This document shows positions 8,103 through 16,342 of a DNA stretch of 64,000 nt, in pieces. A model generated the notes under the pieces. That model saw nothing but the letters and a program-made list of their open reading frames with translations, was not told where the DNA came from and searched no databases. The DNA comes from Luteibacter sp. UNC138MFCol5.1. GTDB taxonomy: Bacteria; Pseudomonadota; Gammaproteobacteria; Xanthomonadales; Rhodanobacteraceae. Both the position numbers and the translations under genes were made by a program. Each line of letters begins with the position of its first letter. Positions within the stretch are counted from its first letter, which is position 1. Location: NCBI RefSeq assembly GCF_900110505.1, contig NZ_FODZ01000002.1:548113-612112 (forward strand), in the 5' to 3' direction.

Positions 8103-8462
8103 TCACATACAAGATTTCGCGGCATCAACCCGCTTTCGTACTCGGCCGCCTACGTCGAGCGACGCCTGCGCGAATACCGAGATTTCTGACGCACCACCGG
8201 CCGACGACACTTCGGCAACTTCGCTCGGATATCCAGAAGCCGGCGAGACGATGACGAACTTCGCACCCTCCCGTGTTAATGCCGCACCGTTCGATTCCAG
8301 ACCGATACGCTGATCGTTCCACGCCGAGGTGATGCACGACGCGGCTTCCGCTTCCCCCTTGCTAGATGAGAAGGTCGCAACCGGATGTTTCTGTCGCAGC
8401 TCATTCACCGAGGCGCACGCAGATGCACCGAGCACGAAAGCCAGAACTGTGAAGCGCTTCAC
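8103..8462 (-). CDS. Small lipoprotein, probable moron / lysogenic conversion gene
   Basis: 119 residues from a GTG at 8462. It begins MKRFTVLAFVLGASACASVN: a basic N-terminus, a hydrophobic stretch and a lipobox ending in Cys16, so a lipoprotein signal is clear. The mature part is about 104 residues with one further Cys pair candidate (SCITSAW, KSCM). It sits between tail genes K and I, where lambda has no gene, and is followed at once by its own terminator. Lipoprotein morons at phage tail loci (for example Cor-type proteins) often block the receptor of their own phage. That role is inference; no homology to Cor is visible. Confidence 0.8.
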   Translation of the reverse strand: MKRFTVLAFVLGASACASVNELRQKHPVATFSSSKGEAEAASCITSAWNDQRIGLESNGAALTREGAKFVIVSPASGYPSEVAEVSSAGGASEISVFAQASLDVGGRVRKRVDAAKSCM

Positions 8463-8492
8463 GTTAGCCTACCCTGCCGAGAAATCGGAAGG

Positions 8493-8909
8493 TTACACCA
8501 GGCGCCACACGGAGCGCGTGACCTCTTGCCAGTACCCACCATATACGTCGCGCGAGCTCAGACGTCCGTCTAGGTGGTGCAGGATCAGGCTGTCGCCCAG
8601 ATAGATCGCGGCGTGGTTCGGTACCAAGTTCTTCGATCGGATTTGCATGAGGATCAGGTCGCCCTCGGTGATGTCCCTCAGGTCGATTCTGCGGAAGCCG
8701 GCCTCCCTCATGGCATCGTCGCCATAGAGGTCACTCGCGCCGTCGTCCCACCAACCGTCCGCCCGCGGCGGGTCCGGCAGCAGCACGCCACGCTCGCGCG
8801 CGTACCAGTCGCGGCACAGCGCCCAGCAATCCAGCACGCCATGCGCCCAGGTGCGGCCCACGAGCGGCGCCTCGTAACCGGTCGGCTCGATCACCTGCGT
8901 TTCCGCCAC
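8493..8909 (-). CDS. K: Tail assembly protein K, NlpC/P60 domain (3' part of frameshifted gene)
   Basis: The frame contains [31 protein letters not shown] with the catalytic Cys of the NlpC/P60 fold, then [19 protein letters not shown] supplying His residues. This is the C-terminal peptidoglycan hydrolase domain of lambda-type gpK, used in tail tip assembly or entry. It is one base out of frame with the MPN half upstream. A GTG at 8909 or 8894 could start it separately, but neither has a well-placed ribosome site. Removing one base from the GGG at 8909-8911 would join both halves as ...[16 protein letters not shown], which reads naturally. Confidence 0.8.
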   Translation of the reverse strand: MAETQVIEPTGYEAPLVGRTWAHGVLDCWALCRDWYARERGVLLPDPPRADGWWDDGASDLYGDDAMREAGFRRIDLRDITEGDLILMQIRSKNLVPNHAAIYLGDSLILHHLDGRLSSRDVYGGYWQEVTRSVWRLV

Positions 8910-9228
8910 CCTCCGGCAGCGCCGCGCCGGGCATGACCGAGACGATGATCCACGGAAGCTCCGACCGTTCGCAGCCGACGCGGTCGGCCTCCGACGGCCT
9001 CGCCGGCGCATTCGGGTGCGAGTGAACGATCGCCGTCACGTCGCCCTGGTCCTCAGCAGCGGCGAGGTCGCGCGGCGAGAGCACGAAGTGCTCGTCGGGC
9101 GTCGTGGCGAGGTTCTGGCACGGCATGTACCGCTCACGCCCGCGCCGCACGACGATGACGCCGCACGCCTCGCGCGGATACGCCTCGATGGCGTGCGCGT
9201 GGATGGCTTTCTCGGTATTTGCCTTCAT
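8731..9228 (-). CDS. K: Tail assembly protein K, MPN/JAB domain (5' part of frameshifted gene)
   Basis: The start ATG at 9228 overlaps the L stop (TGATG). Residues 1-105 form a JAB/MPN+ metalloprotease: E14 of the YPREACG segment, then [14 protein letters not shown], which carries the JAMM zinc ligands. This is the normal N-terminal domain of gpK. After about residue 105 the frame continues to 8731 through low-complexity Arg/Ala/Gly sequence that looks out of frame. The natural continuation is the NlpC domain in the other frame. The break could be a real inactivating mutation or a sequencing indel. Confidence 0.78.
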   Translation of the reverse strand: MKANTEKAIHAHAIEAYPREACGVIVVRRGRERYMPCQNLATTPDEHFVLSPRDLAAAEDQGDVTAIVHSHPNAPARPSEADRVGCERSELPWIIVSVMPGAALPEGGGNAGDRADRLRGAARGPHLGAWRAGLLGAVPRLVRARAWRAAAGPAAGGRLVGRRRE

Positions 9229-9935
9229 CACTTGATCAGCGTCGCGGCTGGGAAGGAGCCATAGGGCAGTTCGGCGTCCTGCCCGAACCGAAGGCGGCAC
9301 GACGTCAGACGGCCACCGCACATATCGAGCACCGGGTCGGACGTCGGCGTGTCGTCCGGTTTCGCGACGGCGGGGCCGGTGTAGCCGCAATACGGGCCGC
9401 GGTAGCCGCCGATGGCCAGCCAGCTGCAGACGTTCGCGATGATCTGCCGGCGAGGAAGCTGGCGGGCGCCGAAGTCCATCGGGCTCGACAGCTCGAAGGT
9501 CACCTGCGTGGAGTCCTCGGCGGAGCGCCGCTCGATGAACCAGAGCTCCGGCGGCACCTCCTGCTCAGGATCCGCCGTCGGGTTACCGCCGGGGAAGTTC
9601 ACGGCGTCCAGGTACTTCCCCAGCGTGCGGCGTCGGGTGAAGCGGGCCCCGACGAGGTCCTGAAACGCAAGGCAGAGCGCCGTGATTCGTCCGTTGACGT
9701 TCCCGACGGCCAGCGTGGGCACCGGCGGTTGGTCCGGGTCGATCTTGAAGCCCTGCGTGGCGATCGGCCACGGCTCGTACGAGATGCCCTGCCAGATGAT
9801 GGCACCGACCTGCGTGTACCCGTGGAATCGCAGGATGTCGCCCGCGCCGCCGTTCGTGATGGGACGGGCGTCGATCTCGAGAAGTTCCACCCATGCACCC
9901 GGCTCTAGGGTCTGGATGTCAGCGAAGATCGTCAT
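9228..9935 (-). CDS. L: Minor tail protein L
   Basis: 235 residues. The N-terminus [16 protein letters not shown] and the motif [23 protein letters not shown] are typical of lambda gpL. The C-terminal third has the conserved cysteines ([26 protein letters not shown]) that in gpL homologues hold an iron-sulfur cluster. It is part of the tail tip with M, I and J. It overlaps M by 4 bases and K by one base. Confidence 0.93.
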   Translation of the reverse strand: MTIFADIQTLEPGAWVELLEIDARPITNGGAGDILRFHGYTQVGAIIWQGISYEPWPIATQGFKIDPDQPPVPTLAVGNVNGRITALCLAFQDLVGARFTRRRTLGKYLDAVNFPGGNPTADPEQEVPPELWFIERRSAEDSTQVTFELSSPMDFGARQLPRRQIIANVCSWLAIGGYRGPYCGYTGPAVAKPDDTPTSDPVLDMCGGRLTSCRLRFGQDAELPYGSFPAATLIK

Positions 9936-10267
9936 GGCGAGAATTTCTGCTCGAAAGTTGCGCTGATCGTGTAGACGTCGCCGCCCTGGTGTACGGGGCT
10001 ATACGAGGTGACCTTGTATCGGCCCTGCTCACCGAGCGGCGGGGTCCACAGGAAGGCGACGGCGCCAGCGTGGCGGCGGAAGAAATCACGAATGGCGATG
10101 ACCTCGGCCCGGCTGCCGACGAACTGCATGGGCCACGTCTGGACCTCGTTGTTGATGCCGTCGGCCGCTTCCTGCGAGTAGCCGTCGCCGAACTGCGACT
10201 TGAGCACGCGGAAGGCCGCTTGACCAGCCGGCTGACCGATACCACGCCACGGGAACGTCTCGGCCAT
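9932..10267 (-). CDS. M: Minor tail protein M
   Basis: 111 residues from the ATG at 10267, preceded by GAGGGGCTGACG; the frame extends 21 bases upstream into the tape measure gene, which I reject. The sequence MAETFPWRGIGQPAGQAAFRVLKSQFGDGYSQEAADGIN is the gpM / DUF2460-type distal tail signature, with FFRRHAGAVAFLWTPPLGEQGRY in the middle. It attaches at the distal end of the tape measure. The stop overlaps L by 4 bases. Confidence 0.9.
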   Translation of the reverse strand: MAETFPWRGIGQPAGQAAFRVLKSQFGDGYSQEAADGINNEVQTWPMQFVGSRAEVIAIRDFFRRHAGAVAFLWTPPLGEQGRYKVTSYSPVHQGGDVYTISATFEQKFSP

Positions 10268-10269
10268 CG

Positions 10270-13086
10270 TCAGCCCCTCGCCCGCCAAAGCGCGCCACCC
10301 GGCGCCATGGCCCGCTGCAGTTCCTGCTGGGCAACCGCCCGCATGTTCTCGCCGAGCTGCTTACCGAAGGCCTGATAGTCGCCCTCGGCGGTGGTATCGC
10401 CGCTCCCGTCGGCGTTCACGACGACATCCACGTCGATCACCGTTCCTCCGCTTCCGCCGCCCACAGCCTCGACGCCAAGACGGCCACTGGACGTGCGGGT
10501 GAGCGGCATGATGGCCTCGCTTCGGCCCGGCTCTTCGCCGGCGACCCCGAGTGCGGCACCCTTCGCGAACGCGAAGAACGTCGGCTGGCTTAGGATCTGA
10601 CCGGAATACTTGGACAGGCTGGGCGAGTCGTAGACGCCACCTTTGGCGTTGGCCGTCATACCAGGCCAAGACGTGGAGAGCGATCCGGAGCCGGTGTAGT
10701 TGCTGCCTCCGTTGAGCGCATCGCCAGGTCCCGAACTGTTCCCCGAGCCGATGAAGCTCAGACCCCAGTTCAGCAAGGTCGCCACGCTTCGGTTTGCTGC
10801 GATTCGCGCCGCCTGCGCGAACAGGGTCGACACGAAGCTCTTGATGCTCCGCTCGCCCTTCGTGGTCGCGTCGACGATGTAGTCGGAAAGGCCGCTAGCG
10901 GTATCGCGGATGAACGAATCGACCGTGCTCGCGTTGTCCTGCGCCTCGAAGGTGATGTCTTCGATAGCGCGGCGCGCACCGTTACGCCAGTCGCTCATGA
11001 TGGCGAGGCGGCTGGACTGGTAGTCCTGCTCCACGCCAAGCATGCGATCTCGCGATGCCCGGAGCGCTTCCTCCTGCACGCGGTAGGACTCCGTCCCTTC
11101 TGCCACGCCGCGGTCGCGCAGCTGCTTCAGGCCGTCCGTGTAGGTCCGCTCGATGTCCAACCGGCGGCGCAGCTGCTCAACGGCGTCGCTGCCGCGACCA
11201 TACTGTGCGAGGTCAGCGCTGTTTGCGTCGCGCTGGTTCTCTTCCTGGGCGTTGAGCTGCGCCATCAGCCGGGCCAGCTGCTCGGTCGCCTTGACCCGGT
11301 CGTCATTCGCCTTGTTCAGCTTGTCGGTCGTCTCCAGCTTGTCCAGCAGGGACTTGATGCTCGCGCGATCGGCAGCGTTGACCTTGTCGCCCGCAGCCTT
11401 GAGGTCAGCCTCGACCGCGATCCGGAGGCGCTGGGAGGCCGTGAGCTTGTCGGTGCTCGCTGCGTCCTGCTCATTGGCGGCGATCTGCTCCTGGAGCCGC
11501 TGAATCAGCGTCTGGCCAGGCTTCGCGAGAGCGGCCGCGGCGCGCGATTGCCCGTCGACAGCCTTCTGGTACTGCTCGTCGAGGCCCTTCAGGGCCTTCG
11601 TCTTGTCCTCGAGGATCTTTTTTTCGTTGCCCGGGTCGGCCTTGAGCGCGGCGGCCGCGGCATCGACGATCTTCTGCCGCTCGTCCTTGTACTTGTCGAT
11701 CGTAGTGGCGTACTGCTTCGTCGCTGCATCGAGCACGCGCTTTCCGGCCGCACCATCCGCCTCGATCCGGTTCGCCGCGGCCGTGGCGACGCTCAGGTTG
11801 TCCTGCCCCATCAACTGGTCTTGGATCAGGTTGATGCTGGCCTTGGTCTTGTCGATCTCCTTGTTGATGTCGACGATCCCGTCGATGTTCCAGCGGAAAC
11901 GCACGCCGGTTCGCGCCTGCGCCTGGAGTTCGGCGAGGTTAGACAGCTGCTCCTGAAGATCGTCGCGCAGGGTGTTGGGCCGCAGCGCATCGCCGACCGC
12001 GTTCCACAGACCGATCGCTTCGTCCTTCAGGGCGCGGAACGCCTTGGTCATTCCGTTCGCGTCGTCGAGGACATCCTTCGAGCGCGTCGAGACGGCGTCC
12101 GCATACTGCTGAAACAGCAACGCGGTCGCCTCCTGCTGTCTCCCCTGCTCGACCAGCGCCGCGACCTGGTCCTTCGTCGACTGGGTGAGGAAGTGGAACT
12201 GCTTGTCGAGCGCCTCGGCGGCCTTCACCGGGTCGTCAGCGAGCCTGGAGAACTGCGCGATTGTGTCGTCGATGGCTGCTCCGGTTGCCCGGTTCATCGC
12301 GACCGCGGCGCGCGCGACCAGCTGGATCTGGGTGCCGACGAACTGGCCGGACTGGACGACCTTCGTGACGGCGTCGGCGGCCGCTCCGGCGGTGCCGCCT
12401 ACCTGCTTGGCGATGTCGCGCGCGGACGTCGCGAGCTGGTCGGCCGTCTGCCCTGCCTGGTTGCCGGTCAGCGCGAGGGCGTGCCGGAAGCCGTCCTGCT
12501 CGTCAGCGCCGTCCTTCCACAGCAGCACGAGGCCGCCGAGGGCGCCGGCCACAAGCGTGACCGGGTTGATCAGCGCGAGAAGGCTGCGGCCGAGCGCTCC
12601 TGCCGCCGGCACGATGCCGCCGAACATGTCCTTCAGCTGGCCGCCCTGCTGCAGAAGGATAGTGAGGGGGCGTTGCCCGGTTGCGAGGCCGGAAACGATG
12701 TCTGTGATCTGAGCAGGGACGCCACGCATCGCCGCGGCGCGTGCCTTCTCGCTCAGGACGTATTTGCCATTGGCGTCGGTGACACCCTTGGTGGCCGCCT
12801 CCTGAGCCGCTAGCTTGGCCTTGAGGTCATCAAGGATGCTCAGCGGCACGCCCTTGAGCGCGGCGTTGTAGGCGATCTGCTCGGCGCGCGTGAGCTTGAG
12901 CGTGTCGGCCTGACGAATGAGCGAATCCACACGGCGACGCTCGGCCGCCGACAGCTGCGCGTAATCCCGTTGCGCCTCCTGCGACATGGAGCTGACGCTC
13001 CGCTTCGCCGAGTTGATCGCGGCGTCGAACTGCGTCGTGTCGACGACGATATCGAGGCGCGCGGTGCCGATGCTGTCGTCGGTCAT
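10270..13086 (-). CDS. H: Tape measure protein H
   Basis: 938 residues. N-terminal coiled coil (residues about 1-110, DTTQFDAAINSAKRSVSSMSQEAQRDYAQL). A central hydrophobic patch (GALGRSLLALINPVTLVAGALGGLVLLW, about 165-192) can insert in membrane. Long helical repeats follow to about 740, and the C-terminal segment FKGAALG-like (FFAFAKGAALGVAGEEPGRSEAIMPL) is characteristic of lambda gpH family ends. It sets tail length; by the usual rule of about 1.5 angstrom per residue the tail would be near 140 nm. It starts 4 bases inside the T frame and sits in the canonical G-T-H order. Confidence 0.95.
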   Translation of the reverse strand: MTDDSIGTARLDIVVDTTQFDAAINSAKRSVSSMSQEAQRDYAQLSAAERRRVDSLIRQADTLKLTRAEQIAYNAALKGVPLSILDDLKAKLAAQEAATKGVTDANGKYVLSEKARAAAMRGVPAQITDIVSGLATGQRPLTILLQQGGQLKDMFGGIVPAAGALGRSLLALINPVTLVAGALGGLVLLWKDGADEQDGFRHALALTGNQAGQTADQLATSARDIAKQVGGTAGAAADAVTKVVQSGQFVGTQIQLVARAAVAMNRATGAAIDDTIAQFSRLADDPVKAAEALDKQFHFLTQSTKDQVAALVEQGRQQEATALLFQQYADAVSTRSKDVLDDANGMTKAFRALKDEAIGLWNAVGDALRPNTLRDDLQEQLSNLAELQAQARTGVRFRWNIDGIVDINKEIDKTKASINLIQDQLMGQDNLSVATAAANRIEADGAAGKRVLDAATKQYATTIDKYKDERQKIVDAAAAALKADPGNEKKILEDKTKALKGLDEQYQKAVDGQSRAAAALAKPGQTLIQRLQEQIAANEQDAASTDKLTASQRLRIAVEADLKAAGDKVNAADRASIKSLLDKLETTDKLNKANDDRVKATEQLARLMAQLNAQEENQRDANSADLAQYGRGSDAVEQLRRRLDIERTYTDGLKQLRDRGVAEGTESYRVQEEALRASRDRMLGVEQDYQSSRLAIMSDWRNGARRAIEDITFEAQDNASTVDSFIRDTASGLSDYIVDATTKGERSIKSFVSTLFAQAARIAANRSVATLLNWGLSFIGSGNSSGPGDALNGGSNYTGSGSLSTSWPGMTANAKGGVYDSPSLSKYSGQILSQPTFFAFAKGAALGVAGEEPGRSEAIMPLTRTSSGRLGVEAVGGGSGGTVIDVDVVVNADGSGDTTAEGDYQAFGKQLGENMRAVAQQELQRAMAPGGALWRARG

Positions 13087-13711
13087 GGCTTCTTCGTGTG
13101 GATCAGCTTCAGGGCCTCGTCCTCGATGATCCGGAGGGCGTGGAGCATGTCGTCGTAGGCGTCAGTCGCCAGACCTTTGCGGTCCAGCTCGTGGAAGATC
13201 ACCGCGTAGTCGAGGCCGACCGGACCGCCCGGGCCTTGCCGCCATTGCGTGGTGAAACCACGGAAGAAAAGGAGTTGTGGGAACGTCTCGGGCCAGAGCT
13301 CGACGAGCGTCTGCTCCTTCGGGAAGTCAGACGCGCGCAAGCCGATCAGCGAAGCCTGAGCGGCGGTGGGGCGCTCCCCGTAGAGCGCCCGCACCGCCTC
13401 CCTCAGTTTCCCTCGCGGGCCACCCTCAGCCCGGTGGCCCAGGCGGCGATGATCGCCTCGAGGGCACCGATCTGGTTCTGCTTGAGCACGGAAAGCGAGG
13501 AAGCATCGAGGGGCATGTCCGCGTCCCAGCTCTCGACGACTTCGAGTACCACGTCCGTCGCGGCCTTCTGGTCCGCAGCGAAGGCGGACAGGAGCGCTTC
13601 CGCCTCGTCCTGCAGCTTGTGCCGGAAGACCACCTCGAGCTTCTTCCGGACGCCCTGCCCGACGATGGTGATCGTTGCCGGGAAGGTGGGGTTCGCCTTG
13701 ATCGTGAACAT
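13083..13711 (-). CDS. GT: Tail assembly chaperone GT fusion (-1 programmed frameshift)
   Basis: Expected fusion of about 209 residues: G from 13711, a -1 slip at the GGGAAAC heptamer (13406-13412), then LREAVRALYGERP... through the T frame to 13083. The T part carries WPETFPQLLFFRGFTTQWRQGPGGPVGLDYAVIF, a DUF1799-type motif seen in siphovirus T domains. T alone has no good ribosome site and its frame opens upstream of the G stop. In lambda, G and GT at a fixed ratio recruit tail tube protein to the tape measure. The T stop overlaps the H start by 4 bases. Confidence 0.88.
13403..13711 (-). CDS. G: Tail assembly chaperone G
   Basis: 102 residues, MFTIKANPTFPATITIVGQG, the usual phage tail assembly chaperone N-terminus. 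The start overlaps the tail tube stop (TGATG). The protein ends ARATGLRV-like sequence then AREGN-stop, with the stop TGA immediately following the slippery GGA AAC codons. Cytoplasmic assembly factor absent from mature virions in lambda. Confidence 0.88.
   Translation of the reverse strand: MFTIKANPTFPATITIVGQGVRKKLEVVFRHKLQDEAEALLSAFAADQKAATDVVLEVVESWDADMPLDASSLSVLKQNQIGALEAIIAAWATGLRVAREGN
13406..13412 (-). promoter_or_regulatory. GGGAAAC ribosomal slippery site
   Basis: In the G frame the sequence reads GA-G GGA AAC TGA, a canonical X XXY YYZ heptamer in the right phase, directly before the G stop. Slippage by -1 re-pairs the tRNAs on GGG AAA and continues CTG AGG GAG into T. Lambda uses GGGAAAG at the same place. 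Confidence 0.9.
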
Positions 13712-14367
13712 CAGGCGGCGGCCTCGTAGCGCACCGGATCGCCGATCAGCGAAAACGTGGCGGTGTTCTGCTGGTTCTCGTTCATGTTGCCCGTCGGGAT
13801 CTTGTTGAACGACGGGTAGGCCAGGTAGTAGATGACGTCGCCGCTCGGCAGCGTGGCACGGAGCACAGCGGGCTGGCCGGCACGATCGAGCTTGACCAGC
13901 GCGTCGTACCACGGCAGCGCCGGGTCGTAGTCCATCTGAAGAGTGATCACGACCGGCGACTTCGTCGTCGGCTTCTGACGCTGCCGATTCGATTTGTCCT
14001 CCAGGTACTGATAGGTGAAGAACTGCTGGTCACCGCCGGTGACCGCGTCGCTGCGCACCTGCGTGAGCGGCACCCAGCCGGCGGCGACGCGCGCGGTGCC
14101 AGCACCTGCACCAGCCGGGAAGTCGGCCACTGAGGTGGTGTCGACCCCAACCAGCTCGAAGCTGTCGGCATCGGCATTGCCGGTCTTCGCGACCGTGTCG
14201 TTCAGCGCCGACCAGCCCGAGGTCAGCATGACGATGGAGCCATTGGCCGGCGGCGCGGCGGCGCTGGCGACGGCCGGGTCCGCGTTCGTGATGGCCGTGA
14301 GGGCGATCGCCGCCGCGAGGGTGGTCGACACGGCGTACTGGGTGCCGTTGGGGAAGAAGGAGCTCAT
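13711..14367 (-). CDS. V: Major tail tube protein V
   Basis: 218 residues, starting MSSFFPNGTQYAVSTTLAAA. Features typical of lambda-like tube proteins: a GWSALNDTVAKTGNADADSFELVGVDTT core, then the FTYQYLEDKSNRQRQKPTTKSPVVITLQMDYDPALPWYDALV segment. The size matches tube proteins of 190-250 residues. It lies between the tail completion genes and the G/GT chaperone genes, as expected. Confidence 0.88.
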   Translation of the reverse strand: MSSFFPNGTQYAVSTTLAAAIALTAITNADPAVASAAAPPANGSIVMLTSGWSALNDTVAKTGNADADSFELVGVDTTSVADFPAGAGAGTARVAAGWVPLTQVRSDAVTGGDQQFFTYQYLEDKSNRQRQKPTTKSPVVITLQMDYDPALPWYDALVKLDRAGQPAVLRATLPSGDVIYYLAYPSFNKIPTGNMNENQQNTATFSLIGDPVRYEAAA

Positions 14368-14449
14368 GAGGATTCCTCTGTCGTGGAAACGAAAAACCCG
14401 GCGCTAGACCGGGTCGGAAACAGCGGCGCGGCGGCGCGGCTGGCTGGGT

Positions 14450-14800
14450 CTATTCCTTGACCCAGATGCCGAAGTCCTGGCGAGTGCCGTAGATCTTCAG
14501 CGTGTCCTCGTAAGTGCTGACGAAGGCGCCATAGGCCTGCGCCACAAGTGGACTTTCGATGATTGCCCGCTCGATCGAGCGGGCAATCGTGGCTGCGTCA
14601 ATCCGGGTCATGGCATGCACGTTGATCTGGACGCGCGCGTGGCGGTGATCCGGCAGCGTCTTCTCGACGTACTGGTACGTCTCGCCGCCTACCTGTTGGT
14701 ACGTGATGCACGGGAAGACCGGATTGTCTTCCGTGACGTCCGGACTGGCACCGCCAGCCGCAAGAGGCGCCAAGAGCGCGTACAGGGTTTCCTCAAGCAT
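14450..14800 (-). CDS. Tail terminator / completion protein (DUF3168-like)
   Basis: 116 residues. MLEETLYALLAPLAAGG...VFPCITYQQVGGETYQYVEKTLPDHRHARVQINVHAMTRIDAATIARSIERAI matches the gpU/DUF3168 tail terminator fold, which ends tube growth and joins head to tail. It overlaps the gp10-like gene by 8 bases and is followed by a 82-base gap before V. Confidence 0.82.
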   Translation of the reverse strand: MLEETLYALLAPLAAGGASPDVTEDNPVFPCITYQQVGGETYQYVEKTLPDHRHARVQINVHAMTRIDAATIARSIERAIIESPLVAQAYGAFVSTYEDTLKIYGTRQDFGIWVKE

Positions 14801-15326
14801 CGGAGCCCTCCGCGTCCCGTTCCCACTGCTGACGAAGCAACTGCGGCAGCCGCTCCCGTCCTCGCGCGATCATCGCTGCGCGCACGCGATCCGCCGCACC
14901 AGTGAGCGCCGGCCGCAAGAAGGGCCGCGCCGGAATCCACTTCGGCGACGGCAGCCGGGTCTTCATCGTGTAAAACCTTCCGTCCGGGAGCGCGGCGACC
15001 CTGAAAGGCTGCCAGTGACCGAATTCGAGCAGATGCCCGTGCGGCGCCTTGCGACCGTTCCACGCGATGACGTACTGGACCCGTTTGTCGTTGGACCCCG
15101 ACTCTCGGTATGCGAGGTAGATCGAGGCGCGCAGCACGCCGTCCTTCACCGGCGCGCGGGCCTTTGCCTCATCGCGCAGGACCTGCCCACCGGCTACGCC
15201 CATGGAGCGTGCGAGGTGCGTCCGGAGGTCACCACGGAGTAGTTCGAGGGCATCTTCGAACTCAGTGACGTCGAACTCGGCCCTGTTGACGCCCGGGCCA
15301 GCCGCCCTAGCCACCGTTCGCTCCAC
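14793..15326 (-). CDS. HK97 gp10-like tail completion protein
   Basis: 177 residues from a GTG at 15326; a GTG at 15314 is an alternative. Family features: AEFDVTEFEDALELLRGDLRTHLARSMGVAGGQVLRDEAKARAPVKDGVLRASI, GHLLEFGHWQ and PARPFLRPAL. These are the classic HK97 gp10 / DUF646 motifs (LxxxTGxL, LExGT, PFxRPA). It sits at the head-tail joint. The start overlaps the preceding stop by about 20 bases. Confidence 0.88.
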   Translation of the reverse strand: MERTVARAAGPGVNRAEFDVTEFEDALELLRGDLRTHLARSMGVAGGQVLRDEAKARAPVKDGVLRASIYLAYRESGSNDKRVQYVIAWNGRKAPHGHLLEFGHWQPFRVAALPDGRFYTMKTRLPSPKWIPARPFLRPALTGAADRVRAAMIARGRERLPQLLRQQWERDAEGSDA

Positions 15327-15648
15327 GGTTGCACACGAGGTCCGTCCACTCCCGGCGATCCTCGTCCATCTGCACGGACGTGATGTCGTAGGGGATGCCG
15401 CCCATCAGCACGCGCATGCTTGCGTCGATGCCCTGCCGGTATCGGATCCGAAAGCTGTAGCGCGTGACCGAGGTGGCGACGCCGGACTGCTCGCCGGCGA
15501 TCGTCCCCATGCCGGTCTGGCTCTTCACGTTCGCCCAGGTGATGACGTGGTCGACCCATCCCTTGATGGGCTGGCCGGCGGGGTCCTTGACCGTGCCGGG
15601 CTTCTGGATGGCGATGCGCCGGTTCAGCGATCCAGCCGCAAGGCCCAT
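15307..15648 (-). CDS. Head-tail joining (head closure) protein
   Basis: 113 residues. SLNRRIAIQKPGTVKDPAGQPIKGWVDHVITWANVKSQTG and TRYSFRIRYRQGIDASMRVLMGGIPYDITSVQMDEDRREWTDLVC match the phage head-tail joining family (SPP1 gp16 / HK97 gp9-like stopper). It closes the connector after packaging. Confidence 0.87.
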   Translation of the reverse strand: MGLAAGSLNRRIAIQKPGTVKDPAGQPIKGWVDHVITWANVKSQTGMGTIAGEQSGVATSVTRYSFRIRYRQGIDASMRVLMGGIPYDITSVQMDEDRREWTDLVCNRGANGG

Positions 15649-15650
15649 GG

Positions 15651-15974
15651 TCAGACCCCGAGGCCGACGCGGAACGGCTGAAGCAGCGTGCGCGTTCCGA
15701 GCGGAAGGTCACCCGACTCGCGGTCCCGATACAGTTGGCCGACCCGCAGAAGGATGGCCGCACGAATGGCATCGTTCACAACCATTGGATCGTCCCCGGC
15801 CGTACCAGCGAGCACTGCCGCCGCCATGTCTTCGGGGCTCGCGAAGACCGCTCGATTCAGGAATTCCAACGCGTCGATGACTGCCGCGCCGAGATAGACG
15901 CTGATGTCTTCGTCGGCATCGGCACGGACGTGCGCGATCGCCTGGTCCATGGTGACCAGCGGTGTATCAGCCAT
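15651..15974 (-). CDS. Head-tail connector protein (gp6-like)
   Basis: 107 residues. TMDQAIAHVRADADEDISVYLGAAVIDALEFLNRAVF and DAIRAAILLRVGQLYRDRESGD are the helix motifs of HK97 gp6 / SPP1 gp15-type adaptors that dock under the portal. It overlaps the preceding gene by 8 bases and precedes the stopper gene, the usual order. Confidence 0.87.
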   Translation of the reverse strand: MADTPLVTMDQAIAHVRADADEDISVYLGAAVIDALEFLNRAVFASPEDMAAAVLAGTAGDDPMVVNDAIRAAILLRVGQLYRDRESGDLPLGTRTLLQPFRVGLGV

Positions 15975-16293
15975 CGATCGCGGCCTGCAGGGCGTCGACG
16001 ACCGTGGAGCGGGCTTTATCTCCCTTCGCCTGCTCGGCCTCGAGTGCCTCCGCCAGCAGCGCCTGGTCGGCCCCCTCGATCGCGGCGATTACTTCCGCCG
16101 CCTTCCGATCGATGAACTCGGCACCGGACGTGCGTGGGGCGGGCTTGGAACGCTTCGCAGCCACGTTCGAGCCTTCGAGGAGGCCGCGCGTCTCCAGCTC
16201 GCGACGGTGCAGCTCAGTCGTCTCGAACTCAGTCTGTGGCTTGCCCTCGAAGAGCACCGGGCGCAGGGTCCTGACCTTCACTTTGTCGTTCAT
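15967..16293 (-). CDS. Small phage head-region protein, unknown
   Basis: 108 residues from the ATG at 16293 with GGAG six bases upstream; an ATG at 16305 is also in frame. N-terminus MNDKVKVRTLRPVLFEGKPQTEFETTELHRRELETRGLLEG, then an Ala/Glu-rich helical C-terminus. The family is not recognised by me. The position between capsid and connector genes suggests a minor head or decoration-like protein. Confidence 0.7.
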   Translation of the reverse strand: MNDKVKVRTLRPVLFEGKPQTEFETTELHRRELETRGLLEGSNVAAKRSKPAPRTSGAEFIDRKAAEVIAAIEGADQALLAEALEAEQAKGDKARSTVVDALQAAIDG

Positions 16294-16342
16294 GCGCATC
16301 TCCATCGGAGGGGCCGTCTGGCCCCTCCGTCAAAGTGAGAGA

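Noticed and set aside
11548-12813. 421-codon plus-strand frame opposite the tape measure gene
   Set aside because: Antisense shadow; composition untypical and the opposite frame is clearly gpH.
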